From contig WIXG01000015.1 in NCBI GenBank assembly GCA_009869945.1, positions 248,001 to 312,000 on the forward strand: a DNA stretch of 64,000 nt, written 5' to 3'. A program made the position numbers and the translations under genes. This DNA is from Mesaphorura yosii (lineage: Eukaryota > Arthropoda > Collembola > Poduromorpha > Tullbergiidae). Below are positions 12,811 to 26,000 of this stretch, one piece after another (positions within the stretch are counted from its first letter, which is position 1; every line of letters begins with the position of its first letter). Under the pieces are notes generated by a model. It did no database searches. It was not told the origin of the DNA and worked only from the letters and a program-made list of their open reading frames with translations.

Positions 12811-13826
12811 GGCCGTTAACCTGTCGCATTTACAATCCATCGGATTGGTCTTTTCATTTCTTCGCAAGATTCTGCCAACTTCTATCTCAGGCAGAGACAA
12901 AGCTAGCTTGGAAAATCGTACTACAACATGGCCGACGAAGTTACACCAGGAAACCTGGCAAGAAGACTCGCCTCGTGATTTTATTGATGTGTATTTGGCC
13001 GAAATGAAGAAGACGACAGACCCCGAGTCCAGTTTGTACGGAGAGAAGGGCGTCCGGAATTTAACAATATCCATGCTGGACTTATTTGAAGCCGGAGTCG
13101 AAATAACGTCGACTACGATGACTTGGTAAGTGCACTTGAGTGCTTGGACGGTTAATTGCGACTAATTTTAATTTTTTTTTTTCTGATAGACATCTTTTAT
13201 TCATTTAGGATATTCATGCTACTGTCAGTTTACTCCGACGTTCAAGAGAAGCTGCATCATGAAATTAAGAAAATTGTGAGTACTTCTCGCTTGCCTTCTC
13301 TTTCGGATAGATTGCAGTACGAATCCATCTTCTTGCCGAGTTTACTCAAAGTTTAGAAGGTTTAATTAAAATCTAATACGTATTTCTTTCTTTTCAGAAT
13401 GCCGTACACCGAAGCTGTGATCATGGAGGTCATGCGACACGCCGCCATCGTGCCCACAGCTATCCAGCACGCCACGACCCAAGCGATCAGATTTCAGGAC
13501 TACATTCCAAACTTGTACAATTCATTATGAAGTGCAAAGGTGTGGGGCGACCCCGGAAATTTTCGACCAGAGAGGTTATTGTCTTCAGACGAATTGAAAG
13601 TGGTCTGCCAAGAAGCCTTAATTCCATTCTCGACCGGGAAATGCGTGTGTCTTGGAGAAACGCTGGCCAGAGATGAGTTAATTCTGTTTGTTACAAGTCT
13701 GATTCAGCGATTTCAATTTGGGACAGATTACTCGAGGAGTCCAAAGTCAGACCCCACGGATTACATCAAAGGTCAGGTCTGCCCAACCCTCATGTGTTGG
13801 TGCTGCAAGATCGCTTCGAGAGATGA
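12811..13826 (+). pseudogene. Decayed 5'-truncated P450 tandem duplicate
   Basis: Three blocks correspond to exons 5-7 of the upstream P450: 12811-13125, 13209-13316 and 13398-13826. Splice sites and phases are conserved, and exon 6 is the same 108 bp. Exons 1-4 are missing, so there is no membrane anchor or substrate-contact half. Damage: the I-helix motif reads AGVEIT, with Ile replacing the oxygen-activating Thr. About nine to ten residues are lost before IPNLYNS. An in-frame TGA stands at 13528-13530, where the intact copy has an Arg codon. The heme-loop Arg is Cys (FSTGKCVCLG). A net 4-bp loss near 13771-13780 shifts the final frame; the original ending (LPNPHVLVLQDRFE) is readable in the shifted frame to 13826. 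This is a non-functional tandem duplicate. Confidence 0.9.
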
Positions 13827-13943
13827 CGCGCTGAACCAAGTAACGAGAAATGACGAGCACCACACCAAGTAACTTTCGAGTTCTATTTGCCTTTTAGCAA
13901 CTTTTTTTGTGTATAACAAATGGCGTGTCGCAGTGAGGCAATT

Positions 13944-13949
13944 TTTATT
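13944..13949 (-). terminator. Polyadenylation signal AATAAA for PUS1
   Basis: TTTATT on the + strand gives AATAAA on the - strand, about 180 bp beyond the PUS1 stop codon. The PUS1 3' end therefore approaches the P450 pseudogene tail head-on. Confidence 0.5.
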
Positions 13950-14127
13950 CCAGTTTCAGGATAATTACATAATATTTTAAAGTAATAATTAGTACTACAA
14001 GGAAATAGAAGTACGCTAAATTCAGTACTTAATCATAATTTGTCTAGTTCAGTAAAAATAATTCTATGATAGCAGGAATTTCTCTTTAATTGTCGTCTAG
14101 TCGTCTCATCATTTTATCTTCTGCTGT

Positions 14128-15836
14128 TCATGCTGCTTGCTTGGCCTTTTTAGCTTGTGGACTTTCATCTTCGTCATCCTCCTCGTCTTCATCATCTTCA
14201 CTGCGATCTGAATCTCCTTTCCGGGCCCTAACCGCCTGTCTAAATGCCTTTCCCAGCGCGCTCTCACTCATATTGATCTGTTTCCCGTCAATTACCAGCG
14301 CCTCATGATCTCGCTCATCGTACGTGTGAAATCCTAAAGTTTCCAGCCATTGAAGCATTGGCTTCTCTTCGTTTTCAATCTTGGTGACATTTGAATAAAT
14401 GTGTTTCTGGCAAAATTCCTCCACTTGAGTTTGAAGATCGTCCCATGTCAAAGTCTCGTGGCACCCGTCCTTTCCAAATTTCTTGTCGTATCTTTCGTAG
14501 TGTACTTGGTCCAGCATTAACCCCAGGCCAGGAGCACGTGGAATATCGATGCGTTGCATGGAGAATGCCCTCTCCATTGCGTCGTCGTTTGCAAACCCAC
14601 GAACAATAGCCGTCGCCAGTCCAATCATTTTTCTAATTTGATGCAGCATAAAGCTCTGACCTTTCACCCGCAGTATGACAAACTCCAGCCCATCTTGAAT
14701 GAACGGCTCAGAACAGGTGAAGCTCATGATAGTTCGTTGCGCACTTGGGTCCCCAGGCTTCTTTCGTGATGTGAAATTGTGGTAATTCTTACAACCGACA
14801 TACATGGATAATTTTTTTCGGACAGTATCAAGAACTTCGGGAGTAATACGATACGATTCAGTGACTTGCTGCTCCACAGGCACGAAGGCGAAACTCGGCA
14901 TCATGTACGAGTACGTTCGAGCATCACACGAATTCTTCGAATCGAAACCTTTCGTAACACGCTTCATTCCTTGTACACGAATTTGCTGCGGTAAGTACTG
15001 ATTGATGCCTTCGATTTTCGCGTTTTCTGGTAGCTTTAGCGAAACAATTTGCCTGGCAGCAGAAACACCTTTGTCAGTACGAGCTGCACGTTGGAAGTTA
15101 ATTAGCTGTGGGCGATTATATGTGTCTTCTTCGATATAATTGTTCTTTAGCATGGATTGGAATAAATCGTCTTCAATTGTTTTCGTTCCGGGATTCCTCT
15201 GCATACCTGTGATTTAAAAAGATTAGGTCCGCACTTCAGTGACTTAAGGGATTGGAATTGAAATTTTCACTCACCTAAATAACCGGTACCAGAATAGCTG
15301 AGCATCAGTACAAACTTTCTGGTCTTTACTCGCGGTGGCTTTTCTTCGCTGACTTCAGGCTGATCTGATGCTTCAACAGGTGCAGTTTCGGCAGAGATTT
15401 CATTGGCTGTCTTCTCTACCGACAGATCCACAACTCCTGAGACGAGTTTATCTTCAATGTTAAGGGACGTTCTTGCTTGAGGAGGCGCTTGTTTCTTATC
15501 CTCAGTTATTAGGACCGAGTTTCTGACCGCACAAATAACACTGGGGCGTTGCATTGAATTAACTGCACCATTGGAAGACGTTATTGGTGTTGATTCCACA
15601 GATTTAATTATAGAAGGTCTATTAATGGATGCGGTAGTTGCCTCCGGCTCACTTTCGACATTGTCTTCAGTGGTCGCTATAACGGTGGATGCAGTGGGCC
15701 CAGTCGATGCCATTCTTTTACACCTTAGTTGATTTAATCCTGGCAGTAGTAACTCGCGAGACCTTACGAACTTGGAAGTCTGTGATATGGAACGTGCAAG
15801 TACTAAGAGGTGATTTGGAAGTAGTACATTAGCCAT
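14128..15836 (-). CDS. PUS1: tRNA pseudouridine synthase 1 (TruA family)
   Basis: Two coding exons (15275-15836 and 14128-15206) join to 546 aa. A 5' UTR exon ends at 15934 with a good donor, and its acceptor at 15841/15842 places the first ATG at 15836. The catalytic motif ARTDKGVSA carries the nucleophilic Asp (about Asp232). SYSGTGYLGMQRN and the downstream IRKMIG segment are typical of eukaryotic PUS1. The enzyme isomerises uridines in tRNA and some other RNAs, in mitochondria and nucleus. The first about 40 residues (MANVLLPNHLLVLARSISQ...) are rich in Leu, Ser and Arg with no acidic residue until a Glu near the middle, like a mitochondrial presequence. A second Met at 15713 (MASTGP) could start a 505-aa nuclear/cytosolic form. 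Residues from about there to the catalytic core form a long low-complexity Ser/Thr/Glu-rich linker. The C-terminus is strongly acidic and ends with a short basic KKAK. Confidence 0.95.
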
Positions 15837-15934
15837 CCAACCTGTAAAAGTGACAGCGATATCAGTAACTGCAATGTCGAACACGAGCGATCAGCCCAAT
15901 CTAATGGTTCTCGGCCACAGCGGCATTACTTACC

Positions 15935-16730
15935 CAACTCGACGGAGCGAGGAGCCTCAACTCTCAACGCGTGCAAATGTTTAGCTTCTTCGGGATCGGA
16001 CGCCTGCTTTAACCAATGGTCCTGCTCACTGTGAATGATGAATGCCTTAATGTTAAATGGTAATTAGTGATTTACGGACGAAATAGACGAGGTAGATTGC
16101 TGAGGCACCAGCCCACCGAAAAGAGGAAAGAAACATTTTCCAGTTCCCACCCTTTTCGAAATGAGTGATGGGAGTTGGAGCAGGTTTTATGTTCGAGTTT
16201 TACGGTAGCAGTTGTAGCGTTGTCGGCTTTGTCTTGTGCTAGTTTATTTGAAGCGTATCAGAGAAAAACATGCACGTCAACCCAAGCGTCACTCAATGGT
16301 TTCACTGGCGTCATTATTAATAAAGACGTCTTAAGATTCAAGTGCTAATAGGAATACGAATTTTCAATTGTTTACTGCCTTTATCGACGTCATTGCTTCA
16401 CAAATAGGAAATGGCGCATTTGCCAATTACCCTGATTTCAGAGTTCATGCTGGTGGTACCGTTGTACGTGACCAGTTGATGCTTTTTAATCAAAAATTGA
16501 CTCAATTGGGCAATTAACTAAGTTTAGGTTTTACAAAGCCTTCACTGTTCTAACAGAGGTATTGCGTCATTACTTTGTATTTTGTAGTTCACAGGGACCA
16601 GTGACACAACTTGCATATTTCATGTAAGTTTTCATGTATGTATTTGTATGTAAGTTCCATTGTCAAACATGACTAGATATCCAGTTAATGCGTTGTGGAG
16701 TTCAATTCAAGCTTTGAGCAGAGTATAATA
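15935..16730. other. PUS1 upstream region and ClC 3' side
   Basis: The lowest coordinates contain the PUS1 5' UTR exon (its donor reads GAGTTGG/GTAAGT on the - strand) and presumably the PUS1 promoter. I see no coding exon. The far end meets the polyadenylation signal of the leftward ClC gene. Confidence 0.5.
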
Positions 16731-16736
16731 TTTATT
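16731..16736 (-). terminator. Polyadenylation signal AATAAA for the ClC gene
   Basis: AATAAA on the - strand lies about 215 bp past the ClC stop codon, a reasonable 3' UTR length. Confidence 0.5.
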
Positions 16737-16949
16737 GGCTGTTTTGAACGTAGTCAATGTTAAGTAGGCTGCGTTTAACTTTGGTAAAAAATGGAAACAT
16801 AACTTTTAGTCGTCAAGTCTTACAATTCAAAACGTAAAGTAAGAACAGTCATAAAAACTAAAAACTTAAAACAAGCGTATCTTAAATTTGCGCCATGTGC
16901 CACTTTGTATCACATTTCATACGATTGCTTCTCCATCCAAGTTTCATTT

Positions 16950-19900
16950 TCAACGAAGTCTTGTAGCTTCGTCGTCTGTTTCAGTTTCTGGTTCTGTTTC
17001 TGCTGTGGAATGTACTTCCAATTCATCCCGACTGCTTATACTAGCTTCATAATCGTTGGGGTGTAAAATTTCGTCGGTTGTTCCTTCGATACCATCAACT
17101 GATGATGTGTCACTCATCTTTCCAGTCGGAACGAAAGTACCCGCATTGCAGTCTTCGATTGCTTTCCTTAACTAGGAGGAAACACAACAATTAATGAGTG
17201 TTAAGCAGACCGGTGAAGCATGAAGATTTCCTTTCTTTTCTAACCTCTTTCATTGCAACCACTCCAATTAACTTCCCCGTTGCGGTAACATACGCCAAAG
17301 TGATTCCAAGTAAAGAGAACAGGGAATGGACTTTCAGTAATGTTGTTTTCCCAACCAACTGGAATGGAGCAGGGTCAACATGACACCGCGCAAAGTTGAC
17401 AGAACGATTCAGTTCCTCTTCTTCCCAAATCTTCTGCTCTTCTGGAGACATGTCAATTATTCGCTCTCTCGGCTAAACGAAACAGAATTGGAATTAATGT
17501 TTTCTTCGAAAGTTGTTTTGTGCGAAGTCCTTGAAGTTCTTACCAATTGTACAGACTTCTTGGGCTGTGGTGGTGCTGAAGGTGCAACTTCCGTATTCTT
17601 GTTCAGATCTTGTGCACCTTCCGTTTCAGGTGTCGCATCTTGAAGTGTGGATGATTTTTGCTAACCAAATTGACAGCAATAAATCCTCTAACACATATTT
17701 TCTAATAAAAAAAAGTACAGACTTACAAATATCAAGTGGAACGCATTTCTAATCCTGCTCTCAGCTCCTGTTACGGTAAGGTAATTTGCACCGAATTGAC
17801 TTGGACCTTGCCCAAAATTATGAAAAGAAAACGAATTCGTTTTCTTAAGAATTGATTTCCTCGGCAGTGTTGGGCTGAGCATTCCAGTCGACCCGTGGCC
17901 CGGCTGCAATGTTACATTTCAGTTTATAAATATCGGCATCTCGAAAAAACCATTAAAATGCGTACATCTTGGACCAGAGGGGTTCGAGGAATGGAATTTA
18001 CTGAGTCGTGCTCTGGAATCACGATGGTTGGCACAGGCACGACTTCAAATCGGGATGGCCGCCTCTGGGCTTGAGTTTCGGCAAACCTTTTCCTCTCAAG
18101 TTCTTCTTGCTCTCTTGCAAGGTTTTCACGGTGCCATTTTGATGCGGCCTGGATTCGTCGCTCTCGCCCGATCTGACGTTCGATGGCCTAAAATGATACT
18201 TATCAGACATTTGCCAAATCTCACTTTAAAACACGAATCTAAAAGCTGCGCTTACTTTGACTAACTGGACCCGTGGAATCGAACCAAGTAAAACCATGTT
18301 GTCAGGTTTTTCCACCAATGGAAAAGACATAAGGAACTTGTTTTCCTTTAGAATTCCTTGCAGCTCCTTGTACGACATTCCATACCAAATGTATTTGACA
18401 TCGCGGATCATGAAGTCATTTACTGTGACATCGTAGGCACCGGCTGAAGAAGCAATCATCAAAGAACGGTTAAACTATTGCGTTCATTAGAGCAAGTACA
18501 TTGTCTCTAATTTGTAGCAATCAAACCTGAACTGGACGGAATAAAATCTGGAAGGTACGGCAATTTTTTGATCATTGAGATGGAGTCGAACAAGGATGGC
18601 TGCAACAAGCCAGCGACGGCGTTTGCAATTAGCACAGCAACAACCACAGGTACAATATATGTAATCTGACCAGTCTGCAAAGCGAAAAATAAGTGAAACA
18701 TTCTCTTCTCTGAGCTTTCGTCGTTGAGCATTTCATTATTACCATTTCTGATATAATCACAGCAATTGAGATTGTACGTGTAACAGCTCCTGAGACAGCT
18801 GCAGCACCGACGACTGCATATCCGCCTGCAAAGGTTTACGGTGTAATGATTCAGTCTGCTCAACTGTGTCGAGTTCAGGCAACGTCTATTACTCCATACC
18901 AGGAACAATTGGCCACTGGTCCCCGGAGAAGGTCACTCCCTGAGGAAACCACAGGTACATTGCTTCGCCAACAAGTCTTCCGAGACCAGCACCCAGTTTG
19001 AACACAGGAACGAAGTTACCGGATGGAACTGGCACCGTGGATGCAAGAATGCTCAAGAAAAACTAGAATGATCAATCAGACTCCAGTGCACGGTACACGT
19101 TCCAATTCATGTTGCGTATTGGAAAAATAGGTATCACTCACGGTACAAACAACAAACAGTGACAAGTTGATGAAGATACCCGTGTGAGGATTTGTCCAGT
19201 GTTGTAGGATGGAGACTTGTTCCACAGTGAAATTATCTTGAGACCATGAGAAGTTGGAAAAGAGTGTAACCACCTTTAAGTTGAAACAAAAGATGAGTTT
19301 AGGATAAAGAACAGGAAAACCAAGTCTGAAGCGGATGTAGCGCAAACGAAACAAACTCGGTAACTAAAAATGTTCTTGTAAAAAAGCGAACAATTTATTG
19401 AAACGAACAGCGTACCCTTCAATTCATAGACTTTTGACCTGCACGCATTAAAAATTCGCTAGATGAAATATGAATTAGCTTTGCTTAATGCTGACTGAGA
19501 AACCATTTTACCTGGTCATGCGTTGTTAGATGCCCAGCGATAAACTGTCCGAATCCAAGGGGGAAGTTGAGAGACATGACGAACCACGTAATGAGAAATG
19601 GATAGATGAAACGACTGAAAGGGATCAGGGCGAATTGTTCTAGAACGCGTTCAGAGACATTCAGATGCATGAAATATGACATCACAGTACTTTTTCTGTA
19701 GAAAGGCATTCAGTCTTTTGTTTCCTCTCATCCACAACACGTATTTTCGATGAACTAACACGAAGAGTGCACCCAGAAGACCCGAGACGACCCTTAAAAT
19801 CGACGAGCTGTATGAGTATCGCACCACATTACATGTTTCAGTTGTACAAAAGTTACCCGATCATGGAGAATACAATCAATTCAATTGGGTCGTAAGGAAA

Positions 19901-22900
19901 TTGACTTCCCAGTGCTGTTCGGAATACTGGTTGAATTGTTTCTGAAATTTAATCGCTGTAAATTAACTGGAGAACTGGACGGATCTCTTAACAGCCTTTA
20001 ATGAAAAAGAGCAGTAACTAACCGTGACCTTGAAACCAAACAGCGAATAATCTGAAGAAAAGTGCACCAAATGCAGCTGCGAAAAATCCACGCCAATAGT
20101 TCCTAACCTGAATTGACAAATAAGCCGAATGTTTCAGATCATTTTCTTGTGCACAATAACTTACTCGTGCAAACTTACAGCGAAATAAACCGCCGTGACT
20201 TCAATACTGAAGAGGACTCCACCAACAGGCGCAGCAAAACAACAGGCAACGCCCACAGCGCTGGCGGCTGCCAACATTTCGTTGCTTCTTGATTCATTTT
20301 CGTAAATGTTATGGAATGATTGCAATTTCGACAAACACGTCGCGACCATTGATCCAATGTGAACAAAGGGACCCTGGGAAATAAAATGGCAAATTACCAT
20401 TATGCGCATTCCAGAATTTTGGCTGAGAATGAGCACGAAGATTTCATGTCTCACCTCTTTGCCCAATGGCAGCCCCGATCCCAAGGACGCGGTTAACCCG
20501 ATTACTTTCGCAAATAGCGTCTTAAAAGTTAAATACTCTTTTAGCGTTACCCCTCGAAGGATTGTCTTCATTTCAGGAATTCCAGAGCCTGATTCAAATT
20601 CAAGAGTATTTACATTAGAAATCGAAGTGCGACCTGAAATATCAAGCAGTACTCTCAGGATACGCACCGATGGCTTGTGGGGCAATGATATGAACGAATC
20701 CAGCAGAAAACCAGATTAACAAAATTGGGAGAATGATCCATGCGAAATATTGAACTGTTACGCTGTAATCCAGGTCAGTGAACAACCATATCCTTGCTGC
20801 AAGAGTCAAGAAACAACGCATTTGTAAAGTTTAGCAGTAAGTTGGTAAATGGATTCAATTCTTAGCAAAGATTTTAATTTCGCCAAATACGACACGACAC
20901 AACAAAATTTACCTTTATTGCATATACTGATTCCCCAGTCCATGCAGAAACTGATGATCGCCATCAGAATTCCGAGCATTGCTAAGAATACCCAGTCCTC
21001 CCCGAACTTTGCGAACGTGTGTCGCCAGACGAAGGAGAACCCCTTTGATAATAGTTTAACATAGTGGCTGCGGTACTGTGCGCGGAATTCCTTCTTGCGT
21101 AGCTTTTCATCCCTTCTTCGCTTCCTCTCCAGTAATTTGAGACGCTTGGCTTCTTCTCGGGCATGATGACTCAGATCTGCCGTGTAGCGACCATACATCT
21201 AACAAAACATGGTGACAAATTACGCATGAGCCGCTTAAAGTGGCAGCAGTCAACATTGTGATTAAATTACATAAGTTTCCTCATTGGTAAGCATCGCGAT
21301 TCAGCATAAAGCTAGAATAAAGAAGTCACTACATGAGTACGAGGCAAAAGAAAGAAGCAGGTACTTGTAAGCCTGTAAACATTGGTAAGAGGGAATTCCA
21401 AACGCATTTTCAATGAATAACCAGATTTTTGCGTTGCTATTTACTAAAATTATGGAATCACTCCTCGAATAACATAGAAGCATTCATTTCTTTGCCCAAC
21501 GCAGATACGGCTATACGAAACTCGAGACCTCTGAACTCCTTCCGGGTAAATCTCCTAGATGAAGCTCTTTGAAACGGCGTCTCATGTCGTGGAGTTTGGT
21601 GCTGAGATTTTGGAGCAAAGCACCAAACTCGCTTTGCCTTCCAGTTCTCAATCAATGTCCTAATTACATTGTCTTTGATAATTGTATGCCGCATCACGGC
21701 ACGATTCACGAGCACGAGCATCGGCTTCACCTTGTGTCACACTGAAACAGATATGTTAATTATGAAACTGTACGCTCCAGCACGTTGGATGAGGGCTCCA
21801 ATTGTTTTAGCTGGATGCTCATTCAATTATGTAATGAATTGACCCGATTTAAATTGCCAGACACATACTCCTTCACTCCACTGCTTACGGAAGCATGATG
21901 AAGTACAGATCCTTAAATACAAGGCACGTTCTTCAAGTGTCTTTGCGATATGAATTAATTAGCAAATTAGCACTCCCACGTCGCAATGTATGACTGTATT
22001 CTTCTACCAGCATGTGAAACGACCTTTCGTCTGCCATCGTGCACTTACACAAATTATGCAGTCCGTGCCACGGGCCGTGCGCCCATACACGTAATTCGGT
22101 TGGAGATTATCTCAAGACTTTCCACGGTGCAAGATTTTCACGACAAACACGATTTTGCACTCGATAATTAATCCTGCAAGTAAACAACTTAATAGCCTCA
22201 TCAATTATGCGTAAACCTTGAATTTAATCATTTGCTAATCCCTCATCCAAATCATGTGGGTGAATTGAGTGCTGCCTTATCAATTACGGTGCGCGATACT
22301 GGATTTATTTGCTTTAATTGTGTCAGTATCGCTACTCGAACCCTCGAGAATATGAAAAGGATACAGAGTTACGGTCATACGATACTGGTCGGTCGGATCG
22401 AGTATGCACACTCACAACAAAGTAAGAGCTTTTGCTACTGAAACTACTTGACAATTGAAAATTACTCAAACTCGATGTGCTGATTAATCGCGACATCGCA
22501 TTTTTATTCTGCGGTCTTTGTTCATACTAATAATGCAAAGTACCGGCAGGAATCTGCTACTGATCTGACGTACAAAACAACGACGAAGACAGCAACCCAA
22601 CACGATGGGACAATTAGCACATGTCCCGTTTCACTGATTATTTTTCTATATTGCTGACTAGTGATTTAGTGATTCACTCGAGTGATAACTTGTTTATGTG
22701 AACGTCGGACTAATGACGGGTTACGAATGGCTCCACATCACATGCAGAAGTCGCATGACCGTATTATGATTCTCGCTAGCTCTTGAAACAATCGTAAATA
22801 AATCCAACTCAAAAGTGCGATGCGCAAGAATGCAGTAGGCCGAGTAGGCTCGTAAGTGAATTTGAAGAAATCAAAGCCCGCACTAAACTTAATGGTTAAA

Positions 22901-23084
22901 ATTCCGCCTACTAAAAGCCGAATACCGACAAACGCTGACGCAAGCACAAAAGCGACAAATGCCAAAGTTCCAATATGATACTTACCAAAGTGTGTTGGTA
23001 TCCCAGCTCGGAAGTCTTTCCCTTCTTCTTTCCTGACTCCATATCGCCCTCGACGGGCGGGGCTTTGTCCACGACGAAGTTCAT
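16950..23084 (-). CDS. ClC-2-like: ClC-2-type voltage-gated chloride channel
   Basis: Nineteen exons join in frame to 969 aa: 22986-23084, 20913-21198, 20668-20796, 20455-20588, 20179-20373, 20023-20107, 19857-19941, 19760-19792, 19512-19695, 19142-19273, 18900-19062, 18743-18825, 18527-18674, 18256-18443, 17966-18187, 17727-17903, 17544-17660, 17245-17472 and 16950-17171. The N-terminus reads GYQHTLMYGRYT, as in CLCN2. Pore motifs are GSGIPE (172-177), GKEGPFVH with the gating Glu216, and GNFVP (469-473). Val275 in SIEVT occupies the position that is the proton glutamate in exchangers, which indicates a channel. Two CBS regions follow (about 586-650 and 845-905), with a basic/Ser linker containing [10 protein letters not shown], a possible kinase site. 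It is a plasma-membrane chloride channel, closest in type to vertebrate ClC-1/2 and insect ClC-a. The 1.8-kb first coding intron could hold alternative first exons. Confidence 0.96.
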
Positions 23085-26000
23085 GTTTAGTTAATAGTTG
23101 CGTCTTCTTTTACGAAAAAACGAATTGTTGGAGTTAGAAATTGTAGCCACCCTCTGATTCTGGAATGTTGGAAAGTCTAACACTGCGTCTCTGGTTTTGC
23201 GAACAAGATCAAATTGTCAAATGTAGCACCCATCTGGAGTTACCTGCAAAATCAATGATAAAAAAGTCAACTAAAAGATTCATGGTCTACTCTTCTGGCT
23301 TTGAGGTGTACATATGACGTTTCGGACTCCGATATTTTCGACTATTTTGACTTTGCTTCAAAATTGTCCATGTATATAATAGCTCTTATTTTACACCTTT
23401 GCAGAAAACATAGATAATCAAAATTAGACGTCATCAGCACACTACTGTGGACTGCATTTTCATAATTTAATACTTGTATTCTTTATGTTTTGCTTGGAAA
23501 GTGCCAAGTTGCGACATCGACATTCGTTCACGAGCCCAGAGCCCAACCATCCGGCAGGTTATGTTCAGTTTTGTTTGGTTCAAAACAATGGAAGTGTGAC
23601 TAACGCGCGCGTATTTACGCATTCAGCATTCAAAGGCCACGCAATGCTAATTATGCTAAAATTCACACAGAATACCAACCGTATGAAAATGAACCAACAA
23701 CCAACTTAACTACGATCAGGCTATTGAATTGTCATGTTCTACTCTGCTTATTTAATCGGTAATAACACGCACTGTGACGTCCGTAATTAGCCGAGCCGGA
23801 TGGCATGGGAAAAGCAGCTGTAGTTAATATTCTATCGGTACTTGATGGCTGATTGCCGGCTGACGGATCCACTCGAGTGCGATTTCGATTAGATCACGGG
23901 TGGCCTGAAGTATCGCTTTCGTCTCGTATACCCGATAATAATGCAACTCGCTTCACGTCTTTTTTCATACTTCCATGAATTCCTGTGCGATATTGTGGCC
24001 ATAAAATGAACTTCGAAAATGCACCGAGTCGAGTTCAAAAACACTGGCTAAATTCTGGTTGGAAGTTAATCTTGTGGTTTTACGTGCTGTGTGGTCAAAC
24101 CTAACAGAGGCCAAAGTGAAGACAGCGACGGGAATCCGCATAGTGTAAACTTGACATCAGAACGTCATTAATTAGACGCAAGCTAAAAGACTAGCTTACA
24201 CTTAAATGTTTGTAACGACCATTTTAATGATCGCCACGAGAGTTCGAAGCTAATAATTATGCTTGTAAGGTCGGGACAAGCTAGCTGACAAGCTCACAAG
24301 ATTTTAATGTGTTGGCCTTGTGCGGTGATTTGCAATTTGCACCAGTCAACAGCAGAAAGCAAAGTATAAGTCAGGAGCAGTCCGAACAGTCAAGCTGTGC
24401 GACTTCAGCATGAAGTCATGCAACAAAAAACGACAATACAATGGAATGCATGTAGTTAACTCATGTCATCAAGTATGAGATGTTAAAAGAAGATTCGTTA
24501 TGATCATCGTGTTGTAATTACTGCAATACTCTCCTGCTTGTCGAATAGACCGAACAGGTTCGTCTTTCGTCACAAGTGTGTTCACCGGTTCAATCCAGAG
24601 ATTTCAATTCACCTCGATCGATGTTTTTGTGTCGAATGAATCCATAATCATATCGAAAGTTAAGCTGGAGTTGGAGGCAACGAAAGCAATAACTAATGAA
24701 TAAAGTTGAGAATCCCATCTTCCATTATACTTTAGTACGTCAATTGTTGAGTACTGCGAATTGCACCTGTACGTAGACGGGCGCTATGTATGTGATTTCT
24801 GTACCTGTACCATGGCATGGAGAAAATGAGACGGCTGATTGTGAAACGAATTTCGAGACGAAGAGCAGTGCCGCGGGTGCTAATTAATCGTTCATGTGAT
24901 TTGCATACGGTCTTCTCTCGCATCTTTAGCAGTTGTTTGTTAAGATTCACACGATTCATAATCGGGCATATTAAAAAGCCGGTCTGCTTGCTGGTCAGGT
25001 CTGACGGAGGTAGGAATGTGAAAAATGTGGAGCAGAGAGACAAATATGGCAAATGGTACAACATAAAAGGCGCATACCAAAATTCTGGAGCTATTCTTGC
25101 TTTTCCATCGTTTGACATTCGCGAAAACTTGCTAGTCATCGAGGTCAGAGGTTGAGCCGTGTTATCGAATTACATTTTAATCCAATAATCTAGCTCGATA
25201 ACTTGATAACCTTTAGTATTTAGCAAGCACAACGTTTCGTGGCGTCCAAAATTAGAAGTGAATGAATGTCTTGTTCTTCAGCTCAATCCAGCCTTGTTGT
25301 CAGCCGGCATCTTTAGTTCCAGTGAAGCATAACGGCATAACGGGCTTCGCACAAAATAAAACACATCAAACAAGCAGAAATTGCCTGCTCCAAATGTGCC
25401 GGGTCAAACGTTAAAAATCAGCTACGTGTACCTGCCAACTCCAACGCGAATCATAAAATGTAATGAGTCAACGTAAATCAAAATTCAAGTCCGAAACATA
25501 AAACGAACGCACAACCCAACCAAAATAGAAACAATGCAAAACACAAAAACTAAAATGCAACTGGTAACTGGCTGTGCCGCGACTTGTGCAGTCGTCGTCT
25601 CCGTGCAGGAAAGGCGCACACGTAATTAACAAATTGCACAACTTCTTCTCAGCCCAAATGCTGGAACCTGACTGTCTCGTCTCATAAATTGTGATAATCT
25701 TGACTGAGCTGAGCTCAAACCTGTTATCATGTTTACGAGCCTTGAACGAAAGTGAGAGTATGAATACATGTGCATGGGAAAGAGGGGTTTCCATTCAATC
25801 TGAGCAGCAGTATACTCTACTTTGTTCACATGGCCAATGGATCGTAACTTGCTCGCAACCAGTGCCAGTTGTGAGTGAGAAAAGCTTCATTAGAACTCTG
25901 TGTAACTTGGTTGTGGTCCTGGCTCTTTGTATTCGTTCGTCCTATTGTTGATCATATGTTCTGTAGCCTGACTGCTGCCTGCCCGAATGATTTCCAGTTC

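Noticed and set aside
12811..13826. The second P450 as a functional short enzyme
   Set aside because: It lacks the N-terminal half, has an internal stop, has a frameshifted end and has lost the I-helix threonine.
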